DNA of 64,000 nucleotides from Membranipora membranacea (GCA_914767715.1 OU612071.1:1302001-1366000), one strand, 5' to 3'; shown: positions 1 through 12,077, counted from the first letter of the stretch. Numbers and translations are program-made. Notes: generated by a model from the letters alone, not told the origin.

Positions 1-190
1 TGAAAATGGGATTTCCATTGATTATTTATTGATTATTTAATATATAAACCAAGGTCGCGAATTTACCTATAATCGTTTGTGGTAAATAAAACAGGAGTGC
101 TGTATTCCAGATTAGAACTTATAAGTCCAATGTACCAAAGCTTAGCTAATTTAGGTGTCAGGAATTTTCTATTACGTTGAAAGTTGGTGA

Positions 191-1466
191 CTATTGGATA
201 AAGTTTTGTTTAATTTTACTGGTATGAGATTTAAAATTTAATTTGTTATCAAGAATCACACCTAAGTACTTAATTTTGTCAGATTGTTTGAAAATGAGAT
301 TGTTAAATTTAAGTTCCGGAGGTTCGATGTTATGTTTATTAGAAATGGTCATGACATCCGTTTTACCGCTGTTTAGAACAAGGCAATTTTCACTGTACCA
401 ACTGGATGCTTGATGAATGCTTTTTTCCATAAGTTTTGTGGAAATGTCTGGGTTTTCCCCACTGGTGACTAGTAGGCAGTCATCAGCATATAGATAACAA
501 TTTTTTGAGCTCCATCAGATTGTTAATAAACATGATAAACAGGAGGGGTCCAAGTACAGACCCCTGCGGCACACCAGTTATAACTCGACTGCATTCAGAT
601 ACACAACCGTTAACTTTCATGGCCTGCTCTCGACTTGAAAGATAATTTTTAATTAAATTTGACGCGTTAAAGTGGAAATTGAATTTCGTTAACAGTTTAC
701 TGGCAAGGATCTTATGGTTTACGCAATCAAAAGCTTTACGGATATCAAGTGCAGAAACTGTGACAAATTTTGACTCGTGCTTTGACAGCAGGGAACGAAA
801 TTTGTTGACTAGTTGAGTTAAAATTTGATCAGTGGATGTTCCATTTCTGAAACCAAATTGGCGAGAGGCTATTAGATCATAAATTTCCAGGTAATCACGA
901 ATTTGGGAATTTATTATCTTTTCTAGGACTTTACTTAGTATTGGCAATAGCGAAATTGGTCTATAATTATTTGGCAAACTTTTCTTGCCACTTTTGAAAA
1001 TTGGAATTACTAAGGCTTTTTTCCACACATCTGGAAACTCGTGACATTTAAGGCTCAGATTACCAATATGTGTCAATGGATTCAGAATCAAAGGCTCTAG
1101 GATTTTATAAATAAAGGCAGGGATCTGGTTTAATCCCCCAGTTTTACATGATTTCAATGTGTGCAGATATTTAGACACCTCACTCGATGTAATTTCTTGG
1201 AAAGCAAATTTTGGAAAACTGGAAGCTTTATCATTATCAAAGCCTGAGTAACTTTTGTTGGACAATAGATTAGCTTCTTCATTGAGATTGGCACCAATGC
1301 TAGAAAAATACCTCTTTAGACATTCAGCGATCACTGGGCTTTCAGAAGTGGTGCAATTTTCAGATTCAATTTCTTGAATGACATTATTGCCTTGATAATT
1401 TTTACCTCGGAAAATTTTTATTTTTTGCCATTGGTCTAATGTTTTATCATTAAGAACTGCTCTCAT
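191..1466 (-). pseudogene. LINE reverse transcriptase, frameshifted at the YADD box
   Basis: RT motifs appear in order: NYRPISLLPILSKVLEK, FGFRNGTSTDQIL, ALDIRKAFDCVNH, GVPQGSVLGPLLF, then YADDCLL and YLGVILDNKLNF. The reading frame ends at about 483 after a run of six A residues. The catalytic YADD box is in another frame and continues to 191, so a one-base indel has separated the palm from its active site. Nothing here suggests host domestication. Confidence 0.87.
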
Positions 1467-1734
1467 TGCTCGCTTTTTGGCATCTCTTACTGCATTTGTT
1501 GCCTTGTTACGGATTAAACGATAATGCTCCCAGAATTTTTATCAAATCCCGTCCCAACAAACGTTTGAAATGCATCTTTTTTAAGGCTTGTTAGTTTAGA
1601 TGCCACTGGACACTTCCAACAAAGATTGTTTTTCTGCTTTAAGCATTGGGTTTTAAATGGTGCAAACTGCTCCACCAATAATTCTATTTTTGATTCTAAA
1701 ATATCTGCTGCTTTGTGAACACAGTGAACATTCT

Positions 1735-2475
1735 CTACAATATTAAAATCGAGAGATTTCGCACTATTAAAAAATCAAGATCATCAAAATTTCCGAAATC
1801 TCGCTTAATGACATAAGAAAAGCCAGACTTAGGCTTTCTAAGATTAACTTTCATTTGAATTGCAAAATGATCACTAATATCACTTTTTATAACCTTGTGT
1901 TCAGGTACTAAATTTTGAACATTTGAGAAAAGTAAGTCGATCGTAGTATTTGAATCTTTAAAACATCTAGTATACTCTCTAACGAGCTGTTCATATTGAT
2001 GAAGTCTCATAAGGGTTTCAAGATTTTCTTTCCCTTGTGAATTACCGGACCAGTCAATGTTAAAATCACCTATAATTACAGTTGGCTTTCGTAAATTGTG
2101 AGCATGCAATAGCTTGTGAAAATTACAGGAAACATTGGTGCTTGCAACACAAGGTATATTGTAAACAAGGACCAAACAAAATCTAGACTCAGCAATAACA
2201 ATTTCGATGCATAGAACTTCGGTCCCACCATGTGAAGTCAAATCAACTTTTTCGAATTTTATGTTTTGTTTGACATAAACAGCCAGCCCGCCACCACGTG
2301 AAGTCAAACCCCTATCCTTATGAATCAATACATAACCAGGTAGTTGAAAATTGTTGTCATAATGAGAGCCATTAAACCAAGTTTCCGAAAAACAGATTAT
2401 GTGACCATTGACCAAATCAGGAGTTAGTCTGAACTCATCAAAATGTTTAGGCAAGGAGCTTATATTTAGATGCAC
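1735..2475 (-). pseudogene. LINE endonuclease domain (EEP fold), relic
   Basis: About 245 codons remain open. Endonuclease/exonuclease/phosphatase landmarks are visible in order: HLNISSL near the start, CFSETWF, the RGGGLAVYVK segment, the catalytic-type IIGDFNIDW, IDLLFSN and the terminal SDISDHFAI. In working elements this domain nicks target DNA to prime reverse transcription. It sits just upstream of the RT relic of the same element but in a different frame. Sequence before the first Met at 2475 can be read further in frame, so the true N terminus is not fixed. Confidence 0.85.
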
Positions 2476-2500
2476 AATACTTAAAGTGTTTGTAAAGGCA

Positions 2501-3107
2501 CAGGTTTCTTGGTATCACTTTTGAGCATGAAATCAGATAAAGACAGCTATCACACATGCATTTGCATATAAAATTAGTCATCAGAGTTATTTGGTCTGGT
2601 AGGTTTGGGGGTTATAAGTTAACAACATTGAGTTGCCTACTCATGCACCGCCCAACTAGTCCAGGCGATTTGTGATGAGCCTGCTATTGGGGAAATACTG
2701 TAATATTAGTGACTATTGTGGTTAGATAACAACTTTTGCAAATAAATGACAAAGTCACTCACAAGTCTGTCTAATGACATAAAAGTTCAAAAGAAAGTTC
2801 TATAATTTGTATACACACTATTTGATGAGTTGAGACCGCTAATCAAAACAACCTTTATATCTGTTGTGAGCCCATGTCGAAGCCTGGACAGCCTTTTGGC
2901 AGTAAATCTTTCAAAGCTCTCAGATTATTATTATCGGCTGCATTGATAAATTTAGAATTTACAGTGACCACCAGACATTCTGTACAAACAGTTCTATTGT
3001 GTCATCGAATGATAGGCCTGTTAGATTTACTCTTGCTTCTCTCTACCCATATACCATAAAATTCAATTAATGGCTACAATGCACTGTTTAATCTGCCTGA
3101 TAGAATT
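2501..3107. other. Noncoding stretch
   Basis: I see no coding, RNA or repeat signal that I can support in this stretch. It may hold the 5' part of the LINE to its left, but I could not recognise any of it. Confidence 0.4.
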
Positions 3108-3212
3108 TTGCATAAAATGTTACAACTTCCCGCCCCCTCACTCTTCCGTCAAAGAATGATCATGATTGCACTTACACCCAAACAAACCATCATTATAAAA
3201 ATGAATATTCGC
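3108..3212 (+). repeat. Dispersed repeat, copy 1 (pair with 50857-50968)
   Basis: About 105 bases, from ttttgcataaaatgttac to gaatattcgcg, match 50857-50968 at roughly 90 percent in the same orientation. Shared text includes aagaatgatcatgattgc. The family is unknown, and no coding capacity is evident. Confidence 0.7.
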
Positions 3213-3350
3213 GAAATTAAAAATTCACGGCAGTCATTATCAGCGGCAAAAGACATGAAGTTAGGGCAGCTTACAATGACTCCTGTCTCTCTGATTCCAC
3301 AAGCGTGTCATGATGACTTGTTACAAGTGCAATGGAATGTGTGTGAAGGA

Positions 3351-4492
3351 TTAACAAACAGTATTAATTATACTTAATTGGAGAATTAAAAAAATTGACA
3401 ACAAGGATATCAAGGTAGTTATGTAATTATGCCTGTTATTGGCCAATCTCCCTGCTTGTGGCACTCAAGCTGACAGATTAAAATTTATTACATTAAACGG
3501 TGTTGCCACTAGTCTAACATTTTAATACTATCTGTACTAGTGCCAACACCTACTAGGGGACTACCATCCAAGAGTGAGACAGAACTATGCCAGAATTGCT
3601 TCTTGTACACCATATAACTGAGATCGCTGAGAATTATATAGTAAAACATCAAGAGCTCCTTTGTAGACAGGTAATGAATATATACCAGGCTTACGATAGT
3701 TGATTTACCTTTGCCTCCCTCAGCCCACATACCATAACATTCAGAGCTAACTCCATGCTCAGAGCATCTTTGTCCAACAAATAGAAATAGCTGAAAGCCA
3801 TTCACTCTCAATAATCACAAGGGGCGTAATTTAGACTATGCCAATAATCAGCACTCATACTACTTGCTGTGACACCAAGTTTGAGTTTTTTTAGCATCAG
3901 TCAGCATATTTTCAGTAGTCAGTGGTTCTGTGGATAATATGGCCTCATTCACATATCACTTCTCTCCACTTAGGCATGTAGGACAGTTGATACAAAGTAA
4001 TTCCTCGCTCATCTGCTAGCATATTTTAGCTGATGTATTCTATTTATGCAGTTGCTCCCAATATTAACAGATTGCACAAAATATAACGTAGGGTATGGTA
4101 CAACACAGAAGAGTTGAACATAAGTATTTTGTCGCGTCATCATACTCATTACTAAGAGTTTTCCGTGCTTACAAATATTGTGAGCCAACTATTCAAATGG
4201 AATGCTTTCATTTTCCATCATGATGATACGAAAAGCCTCCCGCAATATAGATTTTGATGCTACCTTGCACAGCAATATCTATTCATTACAGCATATCCAA
4301 TTGTATGATATTGACTAGAACTGTAAAGGCTTATACTATGGCTATACAATATCAATAATGATAGTAATTTATTTAGCAGGCAGGGTTAATTACACAATAA
4401 TGGTTGCTGGTTGGGTAATGATATATAGGTCAGTTTATGACAATTCTAGAATTGTACAGAATTGTCAGACAATTCTTGGGTATGAAACGCAG
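3351..4492 (-). repeat. Unrecognised 1.1-kb interspersed repeat, copy a
   Basis: This stretch matches 58355-59492 in the same orientation and 23745-24892 in the opposite orientation. Similarity runs through a conserved block reading caagagctcctttgtagac and the block cactagtctaacatttta. This copy has lost the tRNA-like T-arm that the other two carry (near 24050 and 59310). It extends about as far as copy b at the right edge (gaaacgcagtg). A 100-codon open frame at 3509-3811 exists, but differences between copies are mostly nonsynonymous, so I do not call it a gene. It may be a non-autonomous transposon. Confidence 0.75.
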
Positions 4493-6059
4493 TGTATATA
4501 TCTTTTTCTAACAGGTTTAATTGTAATTTTCTCCCAGGGGATTATTATATTAACACAATGTCCTCCATGAATTTTATTATTCAACCTTTTCTGTCATAAA
4601 GATCCATCGCTGATTTCTTTTACATGTTGCTAGTCTGTTACTGTCAGCTTCCATCTAAAATGTACAGTAAGATTTTATATCCTGTCAGCTTACCTATAAT
4701 CTGCAGAAATCTCTAATGTGTGACCATGTTAACTTTTATTACTAGATGTGAATCCCAAACTGCGTTCAATCTGAACAGGAATTTGTAAATTTGTTTATTA
4801 GTGTATTATACAAGGGTAAATACAATAATTGTGTTCTCTATTTGAGTATGTGATATTCTGCCGCCATCACTGTATAGAATTATACCATATGTTAGTTACC
4901 GGCAGCTAGTAGAACTTTGTTATATGGAGGTAGAATCAACTCTGTGGATATTACTCTATTCCCCTTTTTTTTGTTTCTCAAAAGTGAATCTCAGATTTTT
5001 AGGCTATTGGAAGGCATCATTGAGGTACATGTTACTTGATATACACAGTGAGGCATTTCTTGTCTCTAATAGAATATGATGTTTTGTGATATTATTATTA
5101 TTTCAGTGAGGTGAGTTTTCTATTTTAAGTCTTTTAGATGTTATGAATATAAGTATTTATAATAGAGATACAAATACATCACTGCTACTCCACCTTGTTA
5201 TATACAAGCCTCCACAGCTTATTATTACTATCAGTGATTCTCACACTCAAGTTTGTACTAGATTGGAGTTGGCTCCTCTTAATGCCCTCCATAAGTTTAT
5301 GACTGTTCTGAATTGATATATTGGGACCGCCAGCTAATGTGTTCAGCTTATGCAACTCATCATCGAGACTGAGGTCTTAGATAAATGTTTGGGGTACGCT
5401 AAAATAAAATGGCCTATGCTTGCTTAATGCACAGCCAGCCCTTAATGATGTGTGGGATGGCAATGGCGGCCATAGGAAGTGATCGCCATCCAAAACGCTG
5501 TGGCTGGTGGAAAGTTCCTAGCACCCGCACAGGGTTAATATAGCCTTATCTCATATCTGCCTTTTTGGATCCCTAAGATAAGGCTATGGTAACTACGCTT
5601 TCCAGGAAAATAAGCAAACATAAAAATACAAGGAGTAAGTTCCTCACTGCAGACAAGCAGACAACTCCTGTAGAAAGTTTTCACATGTTCAATAACACTT
5701 CCTTTCTCCGTGACTACCAAGAACATATGATTGTCCACTTGCTGGGTTATGAATGTTCTTTGTCGATATGAAGCAAGTATATGATTCAATTCAAAAATGT
5801 ATTAACACACAGACGACAAATAGCTTTATCATTATAGTTTCTAGTATTCTCCGATTTTGTAATACACAATAGCCCTTATATGTTACAAGCACATTGATCC
5901 CATTGTTATATCCTGGAGTGAGAACCTCCCAACAAAAGTCACACCTTTGTTCGGTTCAATTTCAGCAATGTATGGCAGGTCGTGTAAGACCTGACACAGC
6001 TGCTTACACCCCTCAGTCAAGTCACCGGCCGGACCCAATAAAATCCATACACTGTAATC
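4493..6059. other. Noncoding stretch
   Basis: Nothing supportable is seen. Short open frames near 5535-5789 on both strands overlap each other and show no recognisable motif. Confidence 0.4.
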
Positions 6060-6665
6060 CTAACACCTAACAGCCGGTAACTGTGAATTGCTGAACAGGC
6101 TGAACTGACTGAACAGAATTTCTCAGACTAAAATTATTTTTGTATTCTTTTCTGTGGCTGACTATCACTTCTCAAACACATTCCTCCGAGCAAAAATGAT
6201 TTAATGAGTCGCTAAATTCTTACTGGCACCTAATATAATCAATTTAGGGCAAAAAAATCTAGCGATCAATATGCCAATTCTGAAATCACATGATGGTGTT
6301 CAGGAAACCAGAAACATTATCCAGCACAACCCTCCATCTAGCTAGTCTTGACAAGCTTTGTTGTGTGGGAGGGAGCCTGGGGTTCCTCCCCAACAAAGCT
6401 TGCCAATTAAGACAAGCTTCTTTTTATCCAGTCACTAGAGTAATGCAGAGAGATGTTAAGATATACTGTGAATAAAATTGAAAGAAACCAAGGCGAATGC
6501 AAACTCAAAATATATAAATTTATGAAAAGAATATAAGGGATTGTCCACGCTTGTGCAAAAATAGCTAATCAATAAGAGAATCAAACAACTAGTAGTCTAA
6601 GTAATTCTGTTCAGCTGTTCAATCTGTTCAGCCTGTTCAGTAATTTAGTTACCTCTGAGCAGCTT
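6060..6665. mobile_element. Possible small inverted-repeat element (MITE-like)
   Basis: The left edge (about 6067-6135, containing attgctgaacaggctgaac and cagaatttctcagac) is the imperfect reverse complement of the right edge (about 6585-6660, containing cagcctgttcagtaattt). That gives terminal inverted repeats of about 70 bases around a 600-base unit. No transposase and no clear target duplication are visible. Confidence 0.4.
6348..6404. repeat. Hairpin, arms about 20 bases
   Basis: gacaagctttgttgtgtggg on the left pairs with cctccccaacaaagcttgcc on the right around a short G-rich loop. It lies inside the candidate inverted-repeat element. Confidence 0.6.
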
Positions 6666-7481
6666 GTCACCATCAATGCTAGTTTGAATATATAGATCAA
6701 GAGTAGACTATGATGTGAATCCCACCGAATAGCCAAGTGAATGTAAATCTATAACATTAGATAAACTGCCGTATGGATCAGTTAAGTCACCCGTTTATAT
6801 CTTAACCAATTTCTTCAGAGCTTCAGCACCTCTTATCAATGGCAGTGAACTTTTGTAGTATGTTTATTTATGTTTAACATTTCTGTGTTAAAAAACTAAC
6901 AGTTTTTTTTGTTTTTGGTATCATTATCATCCATTTATTATTGTTCTCATTTGGTCAGGAGTTTTATTTCACATTCCAATCCATCCCATAATGAGCTCTG
7001 GATTAACAAGTGCTGGGAAGATCACCACCATTCATCACCAGCATGCATGGCAACCAAGCAGTAATATTATGTTACTTTCTGGTTTGGATGAAGGTGTAAT
7101 GATAAATCTTATGGGACAGTAATCCAACACATGTAGTAGTATACAAAGTTCTCTCCTGTCGAAATGTATCTAGAAGGGCTCTTACAGCAATGAGGAACAT
7201 AATTGCCGTTCTCCACAGTTTTATACCTGAGAGACAGTCTAGTAGACTTTGATTTTCTGCCACACTTCATGACAATATATCAGTTGGTTCCAACAGATTC
7301 AGATTATTTTTGTTTTGAGCAGCTATTTAAGTTCTGTATACCACTTTGAATAATGTGTCATTCTGGTTCATTTAATAACTAGATATAAATGATTTCCTGG
7401 TATACAAATCTTATATTACAAACTGAATAATCAATGTCAGATATATTACAATATGAGAAAATGAATAAGATTATCAATGAG
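6666..7481. other. Noncoding stretch
   Basis: Nothing supportable is seen up to the inverted-repeat edge at 7482. Confidence 0.4.
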
Positions 7482-7980
7482 TTAAAGAATTTGAGCCTTG
7501 GGAGGGTTATGTGAGGTAATCTGATCCAACATTTGGATTCCTCGTGTCTTTTTTTACATCTATAGGACCAAGATTCTAATCTCTGTGACCATCATGTGAG
7601 GAATAATGACCTGATATAGAAGTGCTTACTTTTTTGGTTAGAAAACCTTTATTTTGGGAATCCCTAATTCAGGATGATGTAGGGGCGGAGCTCACATTAT
7701 CGCAATTACTACCGTAGGGTCGCGTATTGTAGCCGCATGGTTAATGTCCATGAGTGGTTAAAACTTAGTCAAGCATACCGCGGTTATAATAAGGGCATTG
7801 TTTCTAAATTCTATAGGCAGGCGGCTAATGAGTGAACCAAGGAGTAAAAGTCTTTTTCTCCTTGAGTGAACATACATACTAACTCAATTGTAACATGCTA
7901 GCATCGACTATATACCTCTTATTTTTATTAACCATATCCGACCTCAGAAGAGACATATAAAATTGGAGAGCTCTATGTAT

Positions 7981-8055
7981 GATAATTATATGTAGGTGTA
8001 ACAAGGCAACAACAGTCAAGCAGTTGTTGCCTCGTTACACCTACATAAAATTATC
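7981..8055. repeat. Near-perfect palindrome, 33-base arms
   Basis: gataattatatgtaggtg at 7981 onward pairs with its reverse complement ending at 8055 around the loop agtcaagca, with about two mismatches. It lies between the left terminal inverted repeat and the LINE. Confidence 0.85.
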
Positions 8056-8326
8056 ATCCAATTAGAAACGATCTGACCCATAGTTAACCAATCAGCATTC
8101 TTCTTTTCCAACCACAGTTGATGCAATGCTTTTATGATGGCAGACAGAAATGTATCATAAAGTTTGTTTTGAAGAAGTAAGTAGGACAGCTGTGGACTTG
8201 GGTCAGGTCTGTGCAATGTGACTTTGACTTTTGACTTTTGATGTATTGTGCATAACAATATCTCCGAGGAGATAAAACTGAATGCATAACAGCTGGTTAA
8301 GATGGTTACTAAAAAATGACAATTAT

Positions 8327-8770
8327 CTACTCTTTATAAATGATACCATTATCGTAATATATCATGAAGTAGTTAAAAAAGCTTTTAGACCGTTTAGCAG
8401 TACGGCATCGGATAGGGCGGAATGCTTGGCTGGCCCGAGAGGATGTCCTGGTTCCAGAGTTAAAAATCAGTCTGTGGTAGTGTGAATGAGACTTGCTACC
8501 CATTATTTTTGTAAAATGAGAAAAGGAAAGATCAAACGTAAAATCATTTAAATGAGGAATGCTTAAAAGTGTGAGCCTCTCGTCATATTCAGCGTCAGGG
8601 TAGATTATTCGTGTTGCTGATCGCTGAATTCGTTCCAACCGATCTTTGTTGTGGTTAGACAGGAACGTGAACCAAGCAGGGGCACCATAGCACACTACTG
8701 ATCGAATGTTTGTAGTGTAAAATAATTTAAGCCCTTCATTATTTAGACCTATTGTTCTTAACTTCCTCAT
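8327..8770 (-). pseudogene. LINE RT thumb and C-terminal tail
   Basis: It overlaps the RT frame by about 30 bases in another frame. The text SVVCYGAPAWFTFLS and LERIQRSATRIIYPD is the conserved post-RT region of CR1/L2-group elements, and RCRTAKRSKSFFNYF is the usual end of the protein. Confidence 0.8.
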
Positions 8771-9679
8771 TAAAAATAGCTTCGAGTTTAGTGACTAAAT
8801 TATCGACATGATTGTTGAAAGAAAGCTTATTATCTATTAATATTCCCAAAAACATTGTGCAAGTTGGTGTCAAAAAATAATCATCTATATGTGACTGGTT
8901 ATCATAGGTGTAATGATGACTCAGGGATGAGTTCATAATCTCCGTCTTGTCAGCATTCAGAAGCATGTTATCATTAGCAGACCATGATTGAGTTGATTGT
9001 ATGGCGGTAGCAATGGCAGATTGATCGGTATGGTTATTGACTGCTACATAGAATGTTGTGTCGTCAGCGTATTTTACGTGACTGTATCCCTCTGCTTTAA
9101 GATCATTGGAATAAATCAGCCAGAGTATCGGTCCAAGCTTAGTTCCTTGCGGGGCACCAATCTTTGCACTGATAAATGTAGATCTGCTATTGCCGTATTT
9201 GACGCACTGCATTCTATTGTGATGGAATCTGCTATCAAGAGTTATCAACTCATGGTTAAATTCATATTTTTGCATTTTCTCAACCAATATAGCAGGTTGC
9301 AAGCGGTCGAAGGCTTTTGAAAAGTCTAATGCTGCACTCTGAATAAATTTAGTATAAGGCTTATCAAGTTGGGCAGTGAAGTCCTCCATGACCTGAATCA
9401 ATGCATCTACTGTACCAATATTAGGCTGGTATGCAAACTGCGACGGATCGATTACTTTATCCAGCTGCGTTCTCAATTTGTTGTTGATCACTTCTTACAT
9501 AACTTGCCCAGGTGATAGATCAGTGATATTGGGCGGTAGTCCTTGTTCTTAGTAGGACACGATATCTTAGGAATAGGGTTGATCTGCGCACGTTTCCACC
9601 TGTCTGGATATTCGGCACTTGCGAGCATACAGTTGATTATATTACACAGTGGGACGCATATATCCTCTTTCCCTTCCAA
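8739..9679 (-). pseudogene. LINE reverse transcriptase, relic
   Basis: Motifs visible: EYPDRWKRAQINPIPK, KDYRPISLIYHLGK, QFAYQPNIGTVDALIQ, ALDFSKAFDRLQ, GAPQGTKLGPILWL, KYADDTTFY and FLGILIDNKLSF. The YADD catalytic box is intact, but a frame break near 9488-9491 splits the fingers from the palm. Confidence 0.85.
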
Positions 9680-9859
9680 GGAGACCCAGGTTGGGAAATC
9701 CTCCTTAGATGTTGCTTTTGAGGTGTCAAGTTTATTGAGTAGATGTTTTACAACGCCTATACTGAGGGGTTGTAGAGTCTTAGATTCTGGGGTTTTATCC
9801 GGATCAATGTCTGAGATTCGTTCACCATCTACAGATGCATATTAGTTATTAAGCTGTTA

Positions 9860-10423
9860 TCAGAAGTATTGACTGGTGATAGGACGGCCTTCTATAATTG
9901 GTTGCTTTACCTCGCTGGTTGTTTTGTTCGGCTGCGTTATGGATTTTAATGTAGACCACCATTCTTTGGTATTTTGATTTTTGTTGAGCTGATTTTTCAC
10001 AAATGCTCTTTTACTGGCTCTGATTTTACGTTGAACCAGCGCCCTTAACACTTTCCAGGATTTACATCTGTTCTTATGAGCTTTATCTCTGGCTTGCACT
10101 AACTTGGATATGCTATTCGTCATCCGAGCAGGGCGGTCTCTTCGTACTTTGCGAGTTCGAAATGGACAGTGATGATCTATAATCCTATTGATGGGGGTAT
10201 GCAGAGCATCATCCTTGGTGTGCACATTTGTCGAGAGCAAAACATTGTTCCAGGTCTCTTCGGCTATGTCATGCAGTACTTGGGTTTTCCGCTCTGGTGT
10301 AATTAGCCGCTTGTTGGTGCGAATGTACTTAGAAGCTTTATTGGCGTTGTTGCTTTTTAACAGTATACAACAGTGGTCATTATTTGATATTGGTGCAAGC
10401 TCAACTGCTCGCTTATAATCCAC
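9860..10423 (-). pseudogene. LINE region between endonuclease and RT
   Basis: About 187 codons are open, beginning at the end of the endonuclease (SNNDHCCILL) and continuing through the basic helical linker with NQLNKNQNTKEWWSTLKSI. That W-rich segment is typical of the stretch before the fingers of CR1/L2-group RTs. Frames break on both sides. Confidence 0.75.
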
Positions 10424-11359
10424 TATATTTGTGAGTATGAGGTCCAGTATTGGTTGTTCGCGTGTATTAAAGTCAACTAAATGTTATATGTATCCAGCTG
10501 CTTGAACAAACCCTCTACTGGCAAATGGTTGAAATCACCAGCTATTACCAAATTTGGCGAGTGGGTGTTTCTTACTTAGCTGCGCTAAAACACCGCCGAA
10601 ATATTCTAGCGTATCATCGATCTCAGCGTTGGGAGGGTGGTATAAACAGCCAGTTATGATGTCATCGTAATTATTTGTTTTGCTCAGGGTCACGGCCGAA
10701 TAGGTGCTGGTTGTATAAGAAGACAGAATCGTTGAAGCTCTTCAGAATGGTATAAGTCTCGATTAGGTGTGTTATGTTTAAGACCAGTAAAATACTAAAA
10801 GGAGAGAGCAATACGAGTGCAGCCTTCGAGCTCAGGCGCTACTCTACTCTACTTGGTGGTGGGAGGGCATTAGCATGTAACACATAGTGTGCACATTTCT
10901 TGATCATTATATTGCCTGGGCGGCTAGATATTGTGGTTAAATGAGAGTGGGCTTGCTGGTGTGATATGGCTGAAATCTGTGTTTTGTTTCCTAAATTAAT
11001 CCAGGCCTGTTCACCAACAAGCCACGTGGTTACAATACGCGACCTTACGGTAATAATATAGTGATTTCTGTTGTTGTTTTCTGCTCATGAAATACCTTTA
11101 TAGTGTCCAGTACCCATCTCCTTACTAAACTTGAGGGCATTTCAACGGTGTTAATGTTACTCGCGTAATTCCGAAAGAGGGATTCCCAAATAAAAAGTTT
11201 TCTAGCTAATAAAGAGAGCACTTCTATTTCAGGTCATTATTCCTCACATGGTGGTCACAGAGATTAGGAACTTGGACCTATAGATGTAAAAAGACACGAG
11301 GAATCCATATATTGGATCAAATTACCGCACATAACCGTCCCGAGGCTCAAATTCTTTAA

Positions 11360-11994
11360 GAGCGTAAGTTAATTGAATGTCATTTATTAGCAAACATCTT
11401 TGCACACTAGGAGTGTACAGGCATAACACAAAGCAGTAAATAAAACTTGCAGACAGACAGAAAGGAGATAGAATACTTACAGCATCTTCTTATCACACTG
11501 ACAGTGCTGGGTCATATAGAATCTATTCTCATTACATACAAGTAGTATTGATGAGAGTAAAAGTAAACTATACAATGTATCGAATGTGTCGTTTAGGAGC
11601 AGTTTCCTTATACAGGGATATTATATGAGGTCACAGGGATAATATGAAGTAATCTTATACACTGAATATTGAGATCAGGTCTTTGAATTGACTTCTTCAA
11701 TTCTGTCACAGAGTAGAACTTCTCTGTTTTACTATATAGCTGTATTGCTCTAAGGTTTTGTTAACGCATACCTAAAAAAATAAGAATAATATGTAAGAAA
11801 CTGGTCAGATTTCTTCTTCATCATATATAAAAAAAACGGAATTGCCAGTAAATGTAATGCATGTGCTTTAGAGATCGTCTCTCCATAGATATTTATAACT
11901 ACTACTAAATCGCAGTCAGATTTTATCTGACTCAGACCTCAATCACTGATATTTATATACTTTTTGAGCTCATGATAACTTCCCAGTTGAGCTT
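11360..11994. other. Noncoding stretch downstream of A1
   Basis: No gene is seen. For the minus-strand NTase relic this is the 3' side. I found no convincing AATAAA close to its stop codon. Confidence 0.4.
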
Positions 11995-12077
11995 TTATCT
12001 AGTCTCGTTTTTATCAATTTCCACAATCTTGCGCATCAATTCTTGACGCATTGGAAGCAGGGCATCGGCAGGATCAC
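11995..12077 (-). CDS. A1 terminal coding exon, 27 codons
   Basis: An acceptor TTTCATGTTTACAG precedes the exon. With one base carried over from the previous exon it reads GDPADALLPMRQELM, RKIVEIDKNETR and then TAA. It is too short to be found as an open frame on its own; the phase match and acceptor support it. It does not resemble the terminal exon of copy B. Confidence 0.6.

Larger units (their letters stand above)
75..2500 (-). mobile_element. Degraded CR1/L2/Jockey-like non-LTR retrotransposon
   Basis: The minus strand reads, in order, an apurinic-type endonuclease (2475 to 1735), a connecting region, a reverse transcriptase (1466 to about 190) and the RT thumb/tail down to about 75, with text such as KLAKLWYIGLISSNLEYS. 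The order EN-RT without LTRs, RNase H or integrase is that of CR1/L2/Jockey-group LINEs. The coding frame is broken between EN and RT, again at the YADD box near 483, and again near 190, so the copy is dead. The clade is inferred from motif style only. The 5' end is unclear beyond 2500, and no clear 3' tail repeat is visible near 75. Confidence 0.88.
8327..10790 (-). mobile_element. Degraded CR1/L2-like LINE nested in the inverted-repeat unit
   Basis: The minus strand shows a remnant endonuclease (about 10700-10430, with CLYHPPNAEIDD, then GDF motif remnants and LDLILTN after frame breaks). The linker region follows at 10423-9860, then RT (9679-8739), then the C-terminal tail (8770-8327). There are at least three frame breaks, near 10540, near 9840 and near 9488. 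It differs in sequence from the LINE at 75-2500, so it is a separate family or lineage. Confidence 0.87.
7482..11359. mobile_element. Large terminal-inverted-repeat unit containing a LINE
   Basis: The outer arms 7482-7673 and 11166-11359 are reverse complements over about 190 bases. Shared text includes aatttgagcc, ggattcctcgtgtctttt, ctctgtgacca and tgtgaggaataatgacctg. A second inner block pairs near 7720-7760 with 11025-11060 (ggtcgcgtattgta). Both outer ends begin TTAAAGAATTTGAGCC when read inward, and gag flanks each side (7479-7481, 11360-11362), a possible 3-base target duplication. The ends could equally reflect a TTAA target. No transposase is recognisable between the arms. The interior is occupied by a LINE, so either a DNA transposon was invaded or two inverted copies of a small element flank it. 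Confidence 0.65.

Noticed and set aside
3509-3811. P-loop ATPase gene in the 1.1-kb repeat
   Set aside because: Only a loose pattern match; copies differ mainly at nonsynonymous sites and no other ATPase motif follows.
8016-8258. Small gene overlapping the 7981 palindrome
   Set aside because: The start lies within a palindrome arm and the peptide has no motif; it is probably part of LINE 3' flank.
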